Assembly: GCF_020873915.1 (NCBI RefSeq)
Contig: NZ_JAHWGP010000006.1
Location: forward strand, 202,718 to 266,717
DNA: 64,000 nt
Source: Streptomyces sp. DH5
Lineage (GTDB): Bacteria; Actinomycetota; Actinomycetes; Streptomycetales; Streptomycetaceae
Direction of reading: 5' to 3'
Part shown: positions 41,501-51,128 of the stretch, one piece after another
Position numbering within the stretch: the stretch's first letter is position 1
How the letters are laid out: each line of letters opens with the position of its first letter
Position numbers and translations under genes: made by a program
The notes under the pieces: model-generated
Told to the model about the DNA's origin: nothing
Databases searched by the model: none
The model's input: the letters and a program-made list of their open reading frames with translations, nothing else

Positions 41501-42444
41501 CGATGTGCCGGGCCGCCGACCGCTGGGCGCGCGACGAACGCCCCGCGCGCCGGGCCGCGGCGATCACCTACGGCCTGCGGGCCGCGCCGCACGCGCGGGA
41601 CGCCGACCGCACCCTGCTCAGGTACGCGGCCCTCTCCGTACTCGTCCGCGCCGCCGACCGGGAACTGCACGGCGGGGCGCTCGCCCTCCTCGTCCGCGAC
41701 CCCGCCAGCAGGGACCGGCACCTCACCCGCGCCCTGGCCCACTTCGCGGACGGCGACCCCCACCTCCCGCCGAGCGCGCTGACCGACGCCCTCGAAACCC
41801 ACCCGGGACCCGTCCTCGACGCCTTCCGCACCAGGCTGGCACGGGCGGCTGACCCGGCCGGCACCTTTCACGCCCTCGCCGACGCCACCACCCCCGCCCT
41901 CGCCCGGCCGGTCGCCGCCGTCCTGCGGGACAGCGCGGAACGGCGGCCCGAGCTCACCGGGCCCATGGCCGCGTACGCCCACCGGAGACTGGACCACGGC
42001 GGCCCCGCCGACCGCGCCGTACTGCGGACCCTGCTCACCGGCCTGATCGAGGACGGTCCGCAACCACTCCGGCTGGTCCTCGCCGGAATCCTCACCGCCC
42101 CCGGCACCCAGGCCTCCCGCCCACTGCGCCGCGAACTGCTGGACGCCCTCCTCGCCCGCGAGTCCGACCCGGACGTCCTCGAGGCGGTGCTGCGCGCCGC
42201 CGCCCGCACCACCGGCCCCGAGCCGCGCGTCCTCGTCCACCGCACCGGGCTGCTCCTCGGCCGCACACCCGAGGGAGCCGCCCGCTTCGAACGCTGCCTG
42301 ACCGACCTGGGCCGCCACGTCCCCGGGTTCGCCGTCACCGTGGCGGGCTGGCTCACGGACTCCCCGCGTGCCTGGGCCCCGCTGGTGGGCCCCGCCACGC
42401 GGCGGACGATCGAGGACCTGGCGGGCGCGGGAGTCCCCGCCTGA
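38527..42444 (+). CDS. Large protein: trypsin-like domain fused to a STAND-type NTPase and helical repeats
   Basis: 1305 residues. Residues 1-110 are Pro/Gly/Arg-rich and disordered. Residues ~112-300 look like a trypsin/HtrA fold: His142 in TVITSHETV, Asp175 in LPGLDLALVR and GGGAAGGPVLD, where the serine of GxSGGP is Ala255. A linker with five Cys (342, 345, 369, 380, 386) follows. The P-loop is GAPGSGRST (residues 439-447) with Arg445 in place of the usual Lys, and LTLLLDDPEHMP resembles Walker B. The remaining ~800 residues are Ala/Leu/Arg-rich helical repeats (TPR/HEAT-like). No signal peptide. It lies between truB and ribF, a position I recall as conserved in Streptomyces. Function unknown; the architecture resembles STAND signalling or conflict proteins. 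Confidence 0.75.
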   Translation: MPSRIGSREERDVPGSPSVPTGAPGTCDFPRPREHTDPVGGERNPGRAEPSGRPRPDWAHSEPSGGALVSLRYASGALASPVAPRRADPLGSPLGPGSPPGDRPGAPGPHVDDGLVRLYDLAGRPRGTGFVADRHGTVITSHETVDGLPRLVLYGAGNRHCVVTADAVTPLPGLDLALVRTDGLGVAPLPVSTRRSVESGTYVRIPAGGWREARVLGAAAVTYTATDRPYPVADALELAVGTAGRDALRLGGGAAGGPVLDARTGTVLGVLGTALRSADSDVGFAVPLPPAAPALAALLAENAATVPAHGADLNLAGLVELTATWNELPPGAQGFTAASTTCPACPAADTALAGPTPGAAHQAVTAAGCTATPGQLVPSCAGSGPCGTGSAVSHAATAVTSAPGEGAPRATAEPVERRAVLAEFAAFERGGATVLGLVGAPGSGRSTELAAFAARRRRAGRPTLMLRGADLREHDGSLADAARRALDRAAAVVAASRAPFPATPDALGDVSPERLARLAHTAGHPLTLLLDDPEHMPPALFHRLPEWTAGTARWLGATGVRLVVACRAEHWEVAAFPAELLHPGGFRSDGLPPCVTLGDLTAEEARDLRARHGVPEDAVTGADARHPLTLRLLAEVRSALADDAPDAPVHREDVLAAHLDLLCLRIATRLAVEDGLRGTAVRRLAAQVAGRVHEAARRGLGTGHGALDREAFEDLFPAGPVPGRPGDHGTGWAAAVLAEGLLLPAGAGYRFAHEELADWLQGLHLDLDGALRALVHHGPRTPPHTGPVPHHRIGPVVEALLLLARRHGTGRLASRLADLIHALDADPGSWWAARLLTTTLARVPDATPYADVLRLLTDRIVAWREQRRTVPPELGPAFWTALRLPVEARCALLRRLVHADGPPCEGGPRFLDAAARLLTADPVTVLPYLVRWFEDERPLPATPHATVATAAQALLHTHRHEALDALTEVLADSTHRRAGQLLTVLTEEEPAAMCRAADRWARDERPARRAAAITYGLRAAPHARDADRTLLRYAALSVLVRAADRELHGGALALLVRDPASRDRHLTRALAHFADGDPHLPPSALTDALETHPGPVLDAFRTRLARAADPAGTFHALADATTPALARPVAAVLRDSAERRPELTGPMAAYAHRRLDHGGPADRAVLRTLLTGLIEDGPQPLRLVLAGILTAPGTQASRPLRRELLDALLARESDPDVLEAVLRAAARTTGPEPRVLVHRTGLLLGRTPEGAARFERCLTDLGRHVPGFAVTVAGWLTDSPRAWAPLVGPATRRTIEDLAGAGVPA

Positions 42445-42583
42445 CCCCGACCCACGTGCACCCCGTCACACCGTGACCATGCCGATGCGGGCGGACCGCA
42501 TGCGGCATGGCACCCTTAGACCTGCGCAGAGAAGTCCGCGGACCAGGGTCCGTCCGGCAAGGTTTCGACGAGGAGCAGGCACA

Positions 42584-43540
42584 GTGCAGCGCTGGCGTGG
42601 CTTGGAGGACATCCCCCAGGACTGGGGGCGCAGCGTCGTCACCATCGGCTCCTACGACGGAGTCCACCGCGGGCACCAGCTGATCATCCGGCATGCCGTG
42701 GACCGGGCCCGCGAGCTGGGCGTCCCGGCCGTCGTCGTCACCTTCGACCCGCACCCCAGCGAGGTCGTCCGCCCCGGCAGCCACCCCCCGCTGCTCGCCC
42801 CGCACCACCGGCGCGCCGAGCTGATGTCCGGCCTCGGGGTGGACGCGGTCCTGGTCCTTCCCTTCACCACCGAGTTCTCGAAGCTGTCCGCGGCCGACTT
42901 CGTGGTCAAGGTCCTCGTCGACAAGCTGCACGCCAAGGCGGTCGTCGAGGGACCCAACTTCCGCTTCGGTCACAAGGCCGCGGGCACCGTGGACTTCCTC
43001 GCCGAACAGGGCGAGGTCTACGACTTCGACGTCGAGGTCGTCGACCTGTACGTCAGCGGTGAGGCGGGCGGCGGCGAGCCGTTCTCCTCCACACTCACCC
43101 GCCGCCTCGTCGCCGAGGGTGAGGTCGGGGGCGCCGCCGAGATCCTGGGCCGTCCGCACCGGGTGGAGGGCATCGTCGTCCGGGGCGCCCAGCGCGGCCG
43201 CGACCTGGGCTTCCCCACGGCCAACGTCGAGACGCTCCCGCACACCGCGATCCCCGCCGACGGCGTGTACGCCGGCTGGCTGCACGCCCAGGGCGAAGCC
43301 ATGCCGGCCGCGATCTCCGTCGGCACCAACCCCCAGTTCGACGGCACCGAGCGGACCGTCGAGGCGTATGCCATCGACCGCGTCGGCCTCGACCTGTACG
43401 GCCTTCATGTCGCCGTCGACTTCCTGGCCTTCGTCCGCGGTCAGGCGAAGTTCGAGACGATCGAGGCGCTGCTGGAGCAGATGGCCGAGGACGTCGAACG
43501 CTGCAAGGAGCTCGTGGCCGCGGCCGCACCGCCGGAGTGA
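42584..43540 (+). CDS. ribF: Bifunctional riboflavin kinase/FAD synthetase
   Basis: 318 residues from GTG 42584, with AGGAG nine bases upstream; a longer frame from 42368 overlaps the previous gene and is not family-like. The N-terminal FMN adenylyltransferase domain has VVTIGSYDGVHRGHQ and FDPHPSEVV, then VEGPNFRFGHKAAG. The C-terminal riboflavin kinase domain has GRPHRVEGIVVRGAQRGRDLGFPTANV. It makes FMN and FAD from riboflavin. Confidence 0.96.
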   Translation: MQRWRGLEDIPQDWGRSVVTIGSYDGVHRGHQLIIRHAVDRARELGVPAVVVTFDPHPSEVVRPGSHPPLLAPHHRRAELMSGLGVDAVLVLPFTTEFSKLSAADFVVKVLVDKLHAKAVVEGPNFRFGHKAAGTVDFLAEQGEVYDFDVEVVDLYVSGEAGGGEPFSSTLTRRLVAEGEVGGAAEILGRPHRVEGIVVRGAQRGRDLGFPTANVETLPHTAIPADGVYAGWLHAQGEAMPAAISVGTNPQFDGTERTVEAYAIDRVGLDLYGLHVAVDFLAFVRGQAKFETIEALLEQMAEDVERCKELVAAAAPPE

Positions 43541-43557
43541 CCGGACGGTCCCGTACA

Positions 43558-43595
43558 CGCCGGAAGCGGCCCCTCTCGAGGGGCCGCTTCCGGCG
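43558..43595. terminator. Bidirectional hairpin terminator between ribF and the EspI-like gene
   Basis: Perfect 17-bp stem (CGCCGGAAGCGGCCCCT and complement) with a CTCG loop. It lies 17 bases after the ribF stop and 15 bases past the convergent stop at 43611, so it can serve both. Confidence 0.8.
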
Positions 43596-43610
43596 TTCCG
43601 CGGCGCGGGC

Positions 43611-46600
43611 CTACTGCGGGCCGGGCTGCCCGGGCTGCGGGGGATAGTGCTGCCCCGGGGCCGGAGCCTGCGGGTACTGCTGCTGCCCGGGCGACACCGG
43701 CGGCTGTCCCGGTTGCGGGTAGTGCTGTCCGGGCGGCTGCTGCTGGGAGTACGGGCCGGGCTGTCCGGGCACGGGCTGGCCCGGGACCTGAGGCTGGCCC
43801 GGGACGGGCTGGCCCGGCAGCGGCGGGGCGGCGACCGGCGGCGGGTTGCCGTCGGAGGTCCACAGGCCGTGCGACTGCTGGTGGCGGACGAAGTCCTCGG
43901 CGACCAGCGCGGCGAGGTTGAAGTACGCCTCCCGCACCTTCGGCCGCATCATGTCGAGGTCGACCTCCGCACCGGCGGCCAGGTGCTCGTCGAACGGCAC
44001 GACTAGCACACCCCGGCACCGGGTCCGGAAGTGCGCCACGATGTCGTCGACCTTGATCATCTTGCCGGTCTCGCGCACCCCCGAGATGACCGTGAGGGAT
44101 CGCGAGACGAGCTCCGCGTAGCCGTGCGCGGACAGCCAGTCCAGCGTCGTACTGGCGCTGCTCGCACCGTCGACCGACGGCGTGGAGATGATGATGAGCT
44201 GGTCGGCGAGGTCCAGCACCCCCCGCATGGCGCTGTACAGCAGACCCGTGCCGGAGTCCGTGAGGATGATCGGGTACTGCCTGCCGAGCACGTCGATCGC
44301 GCGCCGGTAGTCCTCGTCGTTGAACGTCGTGGACACGGCGGGGTCGACGTCGTTGGCGATGATCTCCAGACCGGAGGACGCCTGCGAGGTGAACCGCCGG
44401 ATGTCCATGTACGAGTTGAGGTACGGGATCGCCTGGACCAGGTCACGGATGGTGGCCCCGGTCTCGCGCCGCACCCGGCGGCCGAGCGTACCGGCGTCCG
44501 GGTTGGCGTCGATCGCGAGGATCTTGTCCTGCCGCTCGGTGGCGAGCGTGGAACCGAGCGCGGTCGTCGTGGTCGTCTTGCCGACACCGCCCTTGAGGCT
44601 GATGACGGCGATGCGGTAGCAGGACAGCACCGGCGTGCGGATCAACTCCAGCTTCCGCTGCCGCTCGGCCTCCTCCTTCTTCCCGCCCAGCTTGAAGCGC
44701 GACCCGGCGGACGCGGGCCGGCTGCTCTTCGCCTTCTGCTTCTTGCTGTTGAGCAGCCGGTCCGACGACAGCTCCACGGCAGCGGTGTAACCGAGCGGCG
44801 CGGCCCCGGGGTTGGTGGGCTGCCGCTGGTCGTGCCGGATCGGCTGCGGCCAGGCGGCCCCGGCACGCGGATCGACGGGCGGCTGGGGCACCTGCTGCGG
44901 GGGCACCTGCTGCGAGGGCTGCGCCTGCGGAGGCTGCGCCTGCGGGGGTTGTGCCTGCGGCGGCACCCCGGGGTGCTGCGGCTGCTGGGGGAAGCCGTAA
45001 CCACCGGGCTGGGACGGGGGAGTCGGGGCGGCACCGGCGGGCGGGAAACCGTAACCGGCCTGCGGGACGGGCGGGTTCCCGGCCGACGGCTGGGCGGGCG
45101 GCTGCTGGGGCGCGGGAGCGCCCGGCTGGGGCACGCCGTAACCGGCCTGGGGTGAGGCCGGGTTCGGGGCCGGAGGAGTGGGGGGCTGGGCCGGGGGCCC
45201 GGGCTGCGGGAAGCCGTAACCGGTCTGCGGGCCGGGCACGGCGGGGTTCTGGGGGTGCTGCGGCGCGGGCGGCTGCTGAACCGCACCGGCGGGCGGGAAG
45301 CCGTACCCGGCCTGCGGGGCCTGCGGCTGCACGGAGGGCTGCTGGGCGGCGGCGTCCGGCTGCGGGAAGCCGTAGCCGGGCTGCGCGACGGGCTGGTGCC
45401 CGGGCTGCGCCGGGGCGGCCGGCGGCGGGTTCCAGGCGGCGGGCGCGGGCTGGGGCGCCTGCGGCTGGAACGGCGGCTGCTGGGCCGGGACCGCCGGCTG
45501 GTCCTGCGCCGCCGCGGGCTGCGGCTGCGCGGGCGCCTGCGGCGGCTGTACGGGCCACTCGGCCGCGGGCGCGGCGGGGTACGCCGACGGCGGGGCCGGT
45601 GGCATCTGCGGCGCCGGGGGAGTCCAGGCGGGTACGGCGTCGGCCGGCGCCGGGGCGGCGTCCCGGGGGGTCTCGTCGTCGGCCCCGGCGGGGGCCTCGC
45701 CGGCGGGCGCCGGGTCGGTCACGACCGGCTCGGCGTCCTCCGCCTCGAGCACCGCCGGTACGTCCTCCGCCGGTACGCCCTCCGCGGACGCCACGTCCTC
45801 GGGCTCACCTTCCGGCTCCGCCGCCGAGGCGTCGTCCGCCGCGTCGGTGCCGTCCGTCACCGACGACCCCGCGTCCTCGCCCTCCCCACCGGCGTCCCCC
45901 ACCGCGTCCTCGGTGGGCGGGACGCCACCGGCCGCGGCACCGGGAGGCTCCTCGGCCTCCGCGACCTCCTCGGCGCCCAGGGCCTTCTCGGCGCCGCCGG
46001 GCCCGTCACCGGAGGAGTCCGTGGCATCTGAGCGCTCTGCCGGGGCGTCCGTGTCGGCGGACGCCGGGCCTTCGGCCCCAGCCGCGGCCCCCGCATCCGC
46101 TGTCACGTCGACATTCGTTGCGGCGCCGGCATCCGCTGTGGTCCCCGCGTCCGCGGGTGCTTCGCTGTCGGTCTCGCGCGGTGCGAACTCCCGCTTCAAC
46201 GCGGCAGCGGAGAAGCGGATCGTGGCACCGCTCTCCAGATCACCGTTGCCGGTCGTGTCCGGCTGCTCCGGCTGCGCGGGAGAGGCCTGCGGCGCGGACC
46301 ACGGCGCCGGGCTCCCGCCCCCGGGAACGTCCGGCGCACCCGCGGGTGAAGCCGCACCGGAATCCGGGCCCGCGGCGTCCGCCGCAGCCTCCGCCTCCGG
46401 GTGCTGCGGCTCGAACCCGCTCCCCACCGGAAGCCTGGGCACGGCCACCGGCGGCCCGGACGGCGGCGCGGGAGGAGCGAACGGCGCACCCGGCACCGGC
46501 GACGGGTCGGACGCCCCCACCGGAGGCGCCGGTGGAGTCGGCCCGGGCAGCGGCACGACGGGCCCCTCGGCCGAAGGCGCCGCCGGCGGCGGGACGGGCG

Positions 46601-46835
46601 AGGAATCGGGAAGGCGAGAAGGGGAGGAAGCGGCGGAACCGGCGGCATCGGAGGGACCGGAGGAGGAGGACGACGCCCCCGCACCCGAACTCCCCGCGGC
46701 GTTCTGCGTGTACCAGGCCGGCGGCGCGTAGTCGATGGTGAACTCGCCCGTCGTCTCGATGGCTGACTCCGCGTCGGGCTGGTCATCGCCGGGTGTCGCC
46801 CAGCCCCCGCGCGTCCCGTCCCGATCGCTGCTCAC
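43611..46835 (-). CDS. EspI-like type VII secretion-associated ATPase with long Pro/Gln-rich N-terminus
   Basis: 1074 residues. GTG 46835 is preferred over an ATG ten codons upstream because GGAGGA lies four bases before it. Residues ~20-700 are disordered, Pro/Ala/Gly/Gln-rich, with many GYGFPQPG-like repeats at residues ~475-640. The C-terminal third is a MinD/ParA-type ATPase: [16 protein letters not shown] (deviant Walker A with Lys753), [15 protein letters not shown] and [13 protein letters not shown] Pro/Gln tail ends the protein. This architecture is that of ESX-associated EspI and related proteins, which regulate type VII secretion. It is next to eccE and eccB homologues. Confidence 0.85.
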   Translation of the reverse strand: MSSDRDGTRGGWATPGDDQPDAESAIETTGEFTIDYAPPAWYTQNAAGSSGAGASSSSSGPSDAAGSAASSPSRLPDSSPVPPPAAPSAEGPVVPLPGPTPPAPPVGASDPSPVPGAPFAPPAPPSGPPVAVPRLPVGSGFEPQHPEAEAAADAAGPDSGAASPAGAPDVPGGGSPAPWSAPQASPAQPEQPDTTGNGDLESGATIRFSAAALKREFAPRETDSEAPADAGTTADAGAATNVDVTADAGAAAGAEGPASADTDAPAERSDATDSSGDGPGGAEKALGAEEVAEAEEPPGAAAGGVPPTEDAVGDAGGEGEDAGSSVTDGTDAADDASAAEPEGEPEDVASAEGVPAEDVPAVLEAEDAEPVVTDPAPAGEAPAGADDETPRDAAPAPADAVPAWTPPAPQMPPAPPSAYPAAPAAEWPVQPPQAPAQPQPAAAQDQPAVPAQQPPFQPQAPQPAPAAWNPPPAAPAQPGHQPVAQPGYGFPQPDAAAQQPSVQPQAPQAGYGFPPAGAVQQPPAPQHPQNPAVPGPQTGYGFPQPGPPAQPPTPPAPNPASPQAGYGVPQPGAPAPQQPPAQPSAGNPPVPQAGYGFPPAGAAPTPPSQPGGYGFPQQPQHPGVPPQAQPPQAQPPQAQPSQQVPPQQVPQPPVDPRAGAAWPQPIRHDQRQPTNPGAAPLGYTAAVELSSDRLLNSKKQKAKSSRPASAGSRFKLGGKKEEAERQRKLELIRTPVLSCYRIAVISLKGGVGKTTTTTALGSTLATERQDKILAIDANPDAGTLGRRVRRETGATIRDLVQAIPYLNSYMDIRRFTSQASSGLEIIANDVDPAVSTTFNDEDYRRAIDVLGRQYPIILTDSGTGLLYSAMRGVLDLADQLIIISTPSVDGASSASTTLDWLSAHGYAELVSRSLTVISGVRETGKMIKVDDIVAHFRTRCRGVLVVPFDEHLAAGAEVDLDMMRPKVREAYFNLAALVAEDFVRHQQSHGLWTSDGNPPPVAAPPLPGQPVPGQPQVPGQPVPGQPGPYSQQQPPGQHYPQPGQPPVSPGQQQYPQAPAPGQHYPPQPGQPGPQ

Positions 46836-47207
46836 AGTTCCTCCTGATTGGTCGTGCACCCTCATGCCGCGCTGGGGCGACCGTGTCCGTCGTCCGAAGT
46901 GCTCCGCAGTGCGCCGAAGCCGCTCGAGGTCGTACGAGATCCTCCGGCGCCGCCGGACTTCCCCGCCCTACCCGGGGACGCCGCCGCCCGGTTCACGGGT
47001 TCCGACGTCACGCCCACTCCCAGCCTAATCACCACACGCCCCACACCGGCAGGCCCGTCCACCCACCACCATCGGCCCTCCGGGCCCTCGACGGAACACC
47101 CCGAGGGCCGGCCGTCCGACATCCGCCTGCAAACCGGACAGGCCCGGCGGTCGTGTGAGCATGCGGTGAAAGCCGGGTGGGGACACGACGCGCGCGTCCC
47201 GCCCCCG
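46836..47207. other. Intergenic region upstream of the EspI-like gene
   Basis: 372 bases between two leftward genes. It must hold the EspI-like gene promoter and possibly a terminator for the gene at 47208. I see no gene and no convincing promoter or strong hairpin; a 7-base inverted pair GTCGTGT/ACACGAC lies near 47152-47191. Confidence 0.5.
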
Positions 47208-48005
47208 TCAGTCCATCCGCCGCGGCACGCCCAGCAGTCCGGTCTCCGCATCCGTGGGCCGGGTCGTCACGTACTGCCGGTCGCCGTCGGCGCACCAGAG
47301 CGTCACACCGTCCGCGAGGGTGGGCAGGGACTCCACCTCGGCCGGTGTCAGCCCCATGGTGCGGCCCAGTTCCGCCGCCTCGTCCGGAGAGACCCGCTGA
47401 ATGCCCGCCAGCCGGGCACGCCGCAGCAGCCCGGGAGCGACAGGACTCAGATACGGCAACAGGGTCAGCAGCGACTGCCAGGGACCCGAGACGACCCGCC
47501 CCCGGGGCGGCCGCATCCCGCAGTCCCGCACCACCAGCACGGGCGTCCCCGCGGACGCGCCCTGCGGCGGCACGCGGCCCACGTCGTACACCGCCAGACC
47601 GTTCTGCCCGCCCCCCATCGCGTGGAGCATCTGCAACCAGGCCTGCGGGCGGCCCGTCTCCACCGCGACGCGGGCCCCCGTCGCCGCCGCCCGCAGCGCG
47701 AGCACCTGTGCCGTCCACAACCCGCCGATCAGGACGACGTCATAGGGCGTGGGCCGGTTGAGTCCCAGCACGGCGGGCCGGCCCTCGGCATCCACCCCGG
47801 CGATGACCCCGTCGTCGCCGATCGGCAGCGCCAGCGCGTCCACCTCGTCCACGGACAGCGTGTGCCGCCCGTGCCGCGGCCCGAGCAGCCCGAAGCCGCT
47901 GAGCAGCCGGCCGGCACCCGTCCTCCGGTCCGCGGGCGGGGCGCCCCGGTCCGGGGAACCCTGCGCCGACGACCCGTCGGCCGGACCCGTCGTGGTCGTC
48001 GTCAC
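47208..48005 (-). CDS. Type VII secretion-locus protein of unknown function
   Basis: 265 residues, GTG start overlapping the eccE stop by four bases. There is no signal peptide or membrane helix. A low-complexity Thr/Gly/Asp leader is followed by alpha/beta-looking sequence with TPYDVVLIGGLWTAQVLALRAAATGARVAVETGRPQAW. I do not recognise the family beyond its repeated occurrence beside streptomycete ESX genes as I recall it. Translational coupling suggests it works with EccE. Confidence 0.75.
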   Translation of the reverse strand: MTTTTTGPADGSSAQGSPDRGAPPADRRTGAGRLLSGFGLLGPRHGRHTLSVDEVDALALPIGDDGVIAGVDAEGRPAVLGLNRPTPYDVVLIGGLWTAQVLALRAAATGARVAVETGRPQAWLQMLHAMGGGQNGLAVYDVGRVPPQGASAGTPVLVVRDCGMRPPRGRVVSGPWQSLLTLLPYLSPVAPGLLRRARLAGIQRVSPDEAAELGRTMGLTPAEVESLPTLADGVTLWCADGDRQYVTTRPTDAETGLLGVPRRMD

Positions 48006-49411
48006 CGCGCACCTCCCAGCGGCAGCGTGGCCAGCATGCCGGGCAACTGCTCCCGGTCCAGGCGGGCCAGACCCGCCCCGGACCGACGGGCCGCTTCCTC
48101 CAACGCGTGCCGAGCCGCCACCAGTTCGTCGTCACTGCGCCCCGTCACCCGCAGGTGCCCGCACAGGGACACGTCCCGCCCCTCCCCGCGCGAGAGCGTG
48201 AGGCTGAAGGTCGTGGCGAGCGCGGGCACCGCCGTCACGCGGGCCACGAACTGGGGCAGCGACGGCCCGTCGCCGCCACCGGCCCCCGGCCACCGGCGTA
48301 TCCAGTACGTCGTGTGCCTGCGGTTGTCGCAGCGCCAACTGCGGCCGGACTCCTCGGTCCGCCGCTCCCTCGTCTCCGTCCGCCCCGCCTCCGCCGTCAC
48401 CAGCGGATTGGCGCACGCCGACGTCGCGAGGGCCGCGACCAACTCCTCCTCGTCCAGCACGGCCGCCCGGAAACCGGCTCCCGTCAACCGGCTGGCGAGA
48501 TGATGAGCCGCACGGGCGACACACTTCTGCGCCCCCACCCGCCCACCGCCCCGCGCGGCCACGGCGTCGGGACACAACTCGGGATCCAACTTCAGCGCGA
48601 CCCACGTGATGCGCACCGCCGGAGCCTCGATCTGCTCCTGCAGCGGCGCGTAGTTGGCGACCGCCACCGACTGCCGGGGCAGATGCAGCGCGGGAGCGGG
48701 CTGGGTGTGCAGCACGATCTGCGCCGACTCCAGCCGGATCCCGTCCACCTCCAGGGCGTCCCGCACCAGGGCCAACGGCAGCGGCTGCCTGCTGCGTTCC
48801 GCGCGGAGCGCGGTGAAGTCCGCCTCCACGTGCACGACCGCGGTGACGAAGGTGCCGTCCCCGATGATCCCCACCGGCCGCCGGTCCCGTGCCCCGTGCG
48901 CGTACGTGCGCAGGGCCGGAGCGCATTCGAGCACCGGCACCAGCCCCGGCTCGGTCCCCGGCGGAACCTCGAGCGCCGCGGCCCGCTTCCGCCGGGCACG
49001 CAACGCCCGCGCGGTGGCCAGCCATTCGGGCAGCGAGCGGCCACGGCGACGGACCACGGCCAGCGCCACGAGCACCGCGGCGACGACCGCGGCCGGCACC
49101 AGGCCGACCGGGCCGGTCACCCAGCCGACGAGCAGCACCGCCGCGGCGATCTCCAGCAGCACAAGCCGTTGCAACCGGAACGAACCACCCTGTCCCGGAC
49201 GCGCCCTGAGACGCGGCTGCCCCCGCGAGGGCGTCCCGGCCGCCGGCGGCGGCCCCGCCCCCTCGGGCCCGCCCGCGGACGGCCCCCGCACCCCCGCCGG
49301 GCCACGCACCCGCGTCCCCGAAGCCCTCACACCATCCCCCGATCTGCTCACGACACCCCGGGCAACTGCCCCGCCACGGCCCGGAAAGAGCCCGAACCCT
49401 ACCTGCTCCAC
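48002..49411 (-). CDS. eccE: Type VII secretion protein EccE
   Basis: Up to 469 residues. The start is uncertain: GTG 49411 gives the full length, and GTG 49351 (VSRSGDGVRAS) is equally possible; neither has a clear ribosome site. After a Pro/Gly leader there are two membrane helices at residues ~83-121 (LVLLEIAAAVLLVGWV and LVPAAVVAAVLVALAVV), then the cytosolic EccE domain (PVGIIGDGTFVTAVVHVEAD; NYAPLQEQIEAPAVRITWVALKLDPELCPDAV). EccE is a peripheral component of the ESX membrane complex. It diverges from eccB, with 98 bases between. Confidence 0.86.
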   Translation of the reverse strand: MEQVGFGLFPGRGGAVARGVVSRSGDGVRASGTRVRGPAGVRGPSAGGPEGAGPPPAAGTPSRGQPRLRARPGQGGSFRLQRLVLLEIAAAVLLVGWVTGPVGLVPAAVVAAVLVALAVVRRRGRSLPEWLATARALRARRKRAAALEVPPGTEPGLVPVLECAPALRTYAHGARDRRPVGIIGDGTFVTAVVHVEADFTALRAERSRQPLPLALVRDALEVDGIRLESAQIVLHTQPAPALHLPRQSVAVANYAPLQEQIEAPAVRITWVALKLDPELCPDAVAARGGGRVGAQKCVARAAHHLASRLTGAGFRAAVLDEEELVAALATSACANPLVTAEAGRTETRERRTEESGRSWRCDNRRHTTYWIRRWPGAGGGDGPSLPQFVARVTAVPALATTFSLTLSRGEGRDVSLCGHLRVTGRSDDELVAARHALEEAARRSGAGLARLDREQLPGMLATLPLGGAR

Positions 49412-49509
49412 GCACGCCGACGATCACCAGGCATAGTAGGGGGCCGGTCCGACAACGGACGGCCCGGGACTCGGACCCCGGGGGTGGTAACGGGGAGCGG
49501 CAGTCACTC

Positions 49510-51051
49510 ATGGCATCACGGCGGGACGAACTCAACGCCTACACGTTCGCGAAGCGGCGCATGCTCGCCGCGTTTCTCCAGCCCTCACCCTCGGGATCGG
49601 AGGAGGGAGCCCCCCGGCCGCTGCGCGCGGTCGTACCCAGCCTGGTGGTCGGCGCACTGGTGCTCGGCGTGTTCGGGGCCTGGGGCATGTTCAAGCCCAC
49701 CGCCCCGCCCGACTGGGACGAACCCGGCACGCGCGTGATCGTCGGCAAGCAGTCGACGACCCGGTACGTCGTCCTGAAGACGGACGGCGACACCCGCCTG
49801 CACCCGGTGCTCAACCACGCCTCCGCGCGCCTGCTGATGAAGGACGCGCAGTACAAGGTGGTCCAGGTCGACGACAAGATCCTCGACTCCGGCAAGCTGC
49901 CGCGCGGACCCATCCTCGGCATCCCCTACGCCCCCGACCGCCTGCCCTCCGCGGAGGAGGCCGGGCGGGCCAAACGCTGGGCCGTCTGCGCGCAGCCCGG
50001 CGGCAAGGACGGCAACAGCACCGTCCAGGAGGCGACGTTCGTGCTCGCCGACGCCGACAAGAAGAAGACCGAGGGATCCGGCCGGCTCACCGGCGGCGAC
50101 ACCCTGTACGTCAAGACCCGCGACGGCGAACGCCACCTCGTCGACGCCCGCGGAACCTCCTACGCCGTCACCGGAGCGGAATCCGACCCGCTGACCATCG
50201 CCCTCGTAGGCTCCCGCAAACCCCAGCTCGTTTCAGGGGAATGGCTCGCCACCCTCCACAAGGGCGATCCCGTCCGCTTCCCGCGACTCCCCGAGGGCGT
50301 CGGCGATCCGGCCGGCGTACCGGGACAGCTGTCGGCGGACGAGAACAGGGTCGGCACGGTCCTCAGGACGGAGACCGGCGAAGGGACCCGGTACTTCGTC
50401 GTCCTGCCCGGAAAGGTGCAGCCGGTCAGCGAGTTCACCGCCTGGCTGCTGATCTCCTCGCCGCAGACGGCCGTACTGAACATGAACGGCGAGGCCCGCA
50501 CCGTGGGCCTGCAGGACTTCACCGCCGACCCCGAGCCGTTCGCCGGACAGCCTGCCGACTGGCCCGAACTGCGCGCCCGCCAGGTCAACTCCCCCGACGG
50601 CGGCAGGAACACGGTGTGCAGCGTGCTGCGCGACGTGGGCAAGGACAACACGACGGTGCTCAGCACCTGGGCGGGCCGCGGTTACCCCGTCGAGATCACG
50701 GCCGGCGGCACCAGCACCTACGTCACCCCCGGAACCGGCCAGCTCTACACGCAGATCCAGGGCACCGCCGCCGACGCCGGTTCCCTCTTCCTGGTGACGG
50801 ACACCGGACTGAGGTACGCCGTCCAGGCGAACGGGGACAGCGACAGCGACACCTCAGACATCGGCGCGGGCACCGCGGACCGGAAGGACGCTGGCCAGGA
50901 GCAGGACACCGCACCCGAACCCAGCGAGGCCCAGGTCAAGCTCGGCTACCAGAACGTCAGGCCGACGAGGATCCCGCTGGCCTGGTCCGAGTTCCTCGCC
51001 AAGGGACCTCGCCTGGACACCAACAGCGCACGGCAGCCGCAGGGTTCGTGA
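49510..51051 (+). CDS. eccB: Type VII secretion protein EccB
   Basis: 513 residues. The N-terminus SRRDELNAYTFAKRRMLAAFLQP is the family signature. A single helix (residues ~39-59, VVPSLVVGALVLGVFGAWG) anchors a large extracytoplasmic domain (VIVGKQSTTRYVVL ... HPVLNHASARLLM). An Asp/Ser-rich stretch lies near residues 440-460. EccB is part of the core ESX membrane complex. The mycosin gene follows after 77 bases. Confidence 0.93.
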   Translation: MASRRDELNAYTFAKRRMLAAFLQPSPSGSEEGAPRPLRAVVPSLVVGALVLGVFGAWGMFKPTAPPDWDEPGTRVIVGKQSTTRYVVLKTDGDTRLHPVLNHASARLLMKDAQYKVVQVDDKILDSGKLPRGPILGIPYAPDRLPSAEEAGRAKRWAVCAQPGGKDGNSTVQEATFVLADADKKKTEGSGRLTGGDTLYVKTRDGERHLVDARGTSYAVTGAESDPLTIALVGSRKPQLVSGEWLATLHKGDPVRFPRLPEGVGDPAGVPGQLSADENRVGTVLRTETGEGTRYFVVLPGKVQPVSEFTAWLLISSPQTAVLNMNGEARTVGLQDFTADPEPFAGQPADWPELRARQVNSPDGGRNTVCSVLRDVGKDNTTVLSTWAGRGYPVEITAGGTSTYVTPGTGQLYTQIQGTAADAGSLFLVTDTGLRYAVQANGDSDSDTSDIGAGTADRKDAGQEQDTAPEPSEAQVKLGYQNVRPTRIPLAWSEFLAKGPRLDTNSARQPQGS

Positions 51052-51128
51052 TCCGGGACCCCCGGGTGGACGCCCGCCGACCCCGCACGCACGGACCATG
51101 GACGACGGACAAGAGAGGGACCGCACCG

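Noticed and set aside
44880-45580. Repeated CTGCGGC/GGGCTGC units
   Set aside because: They are coding repeats for the Pro/Gln/Gly-rich part of the EspI-like protein on the minus strand.
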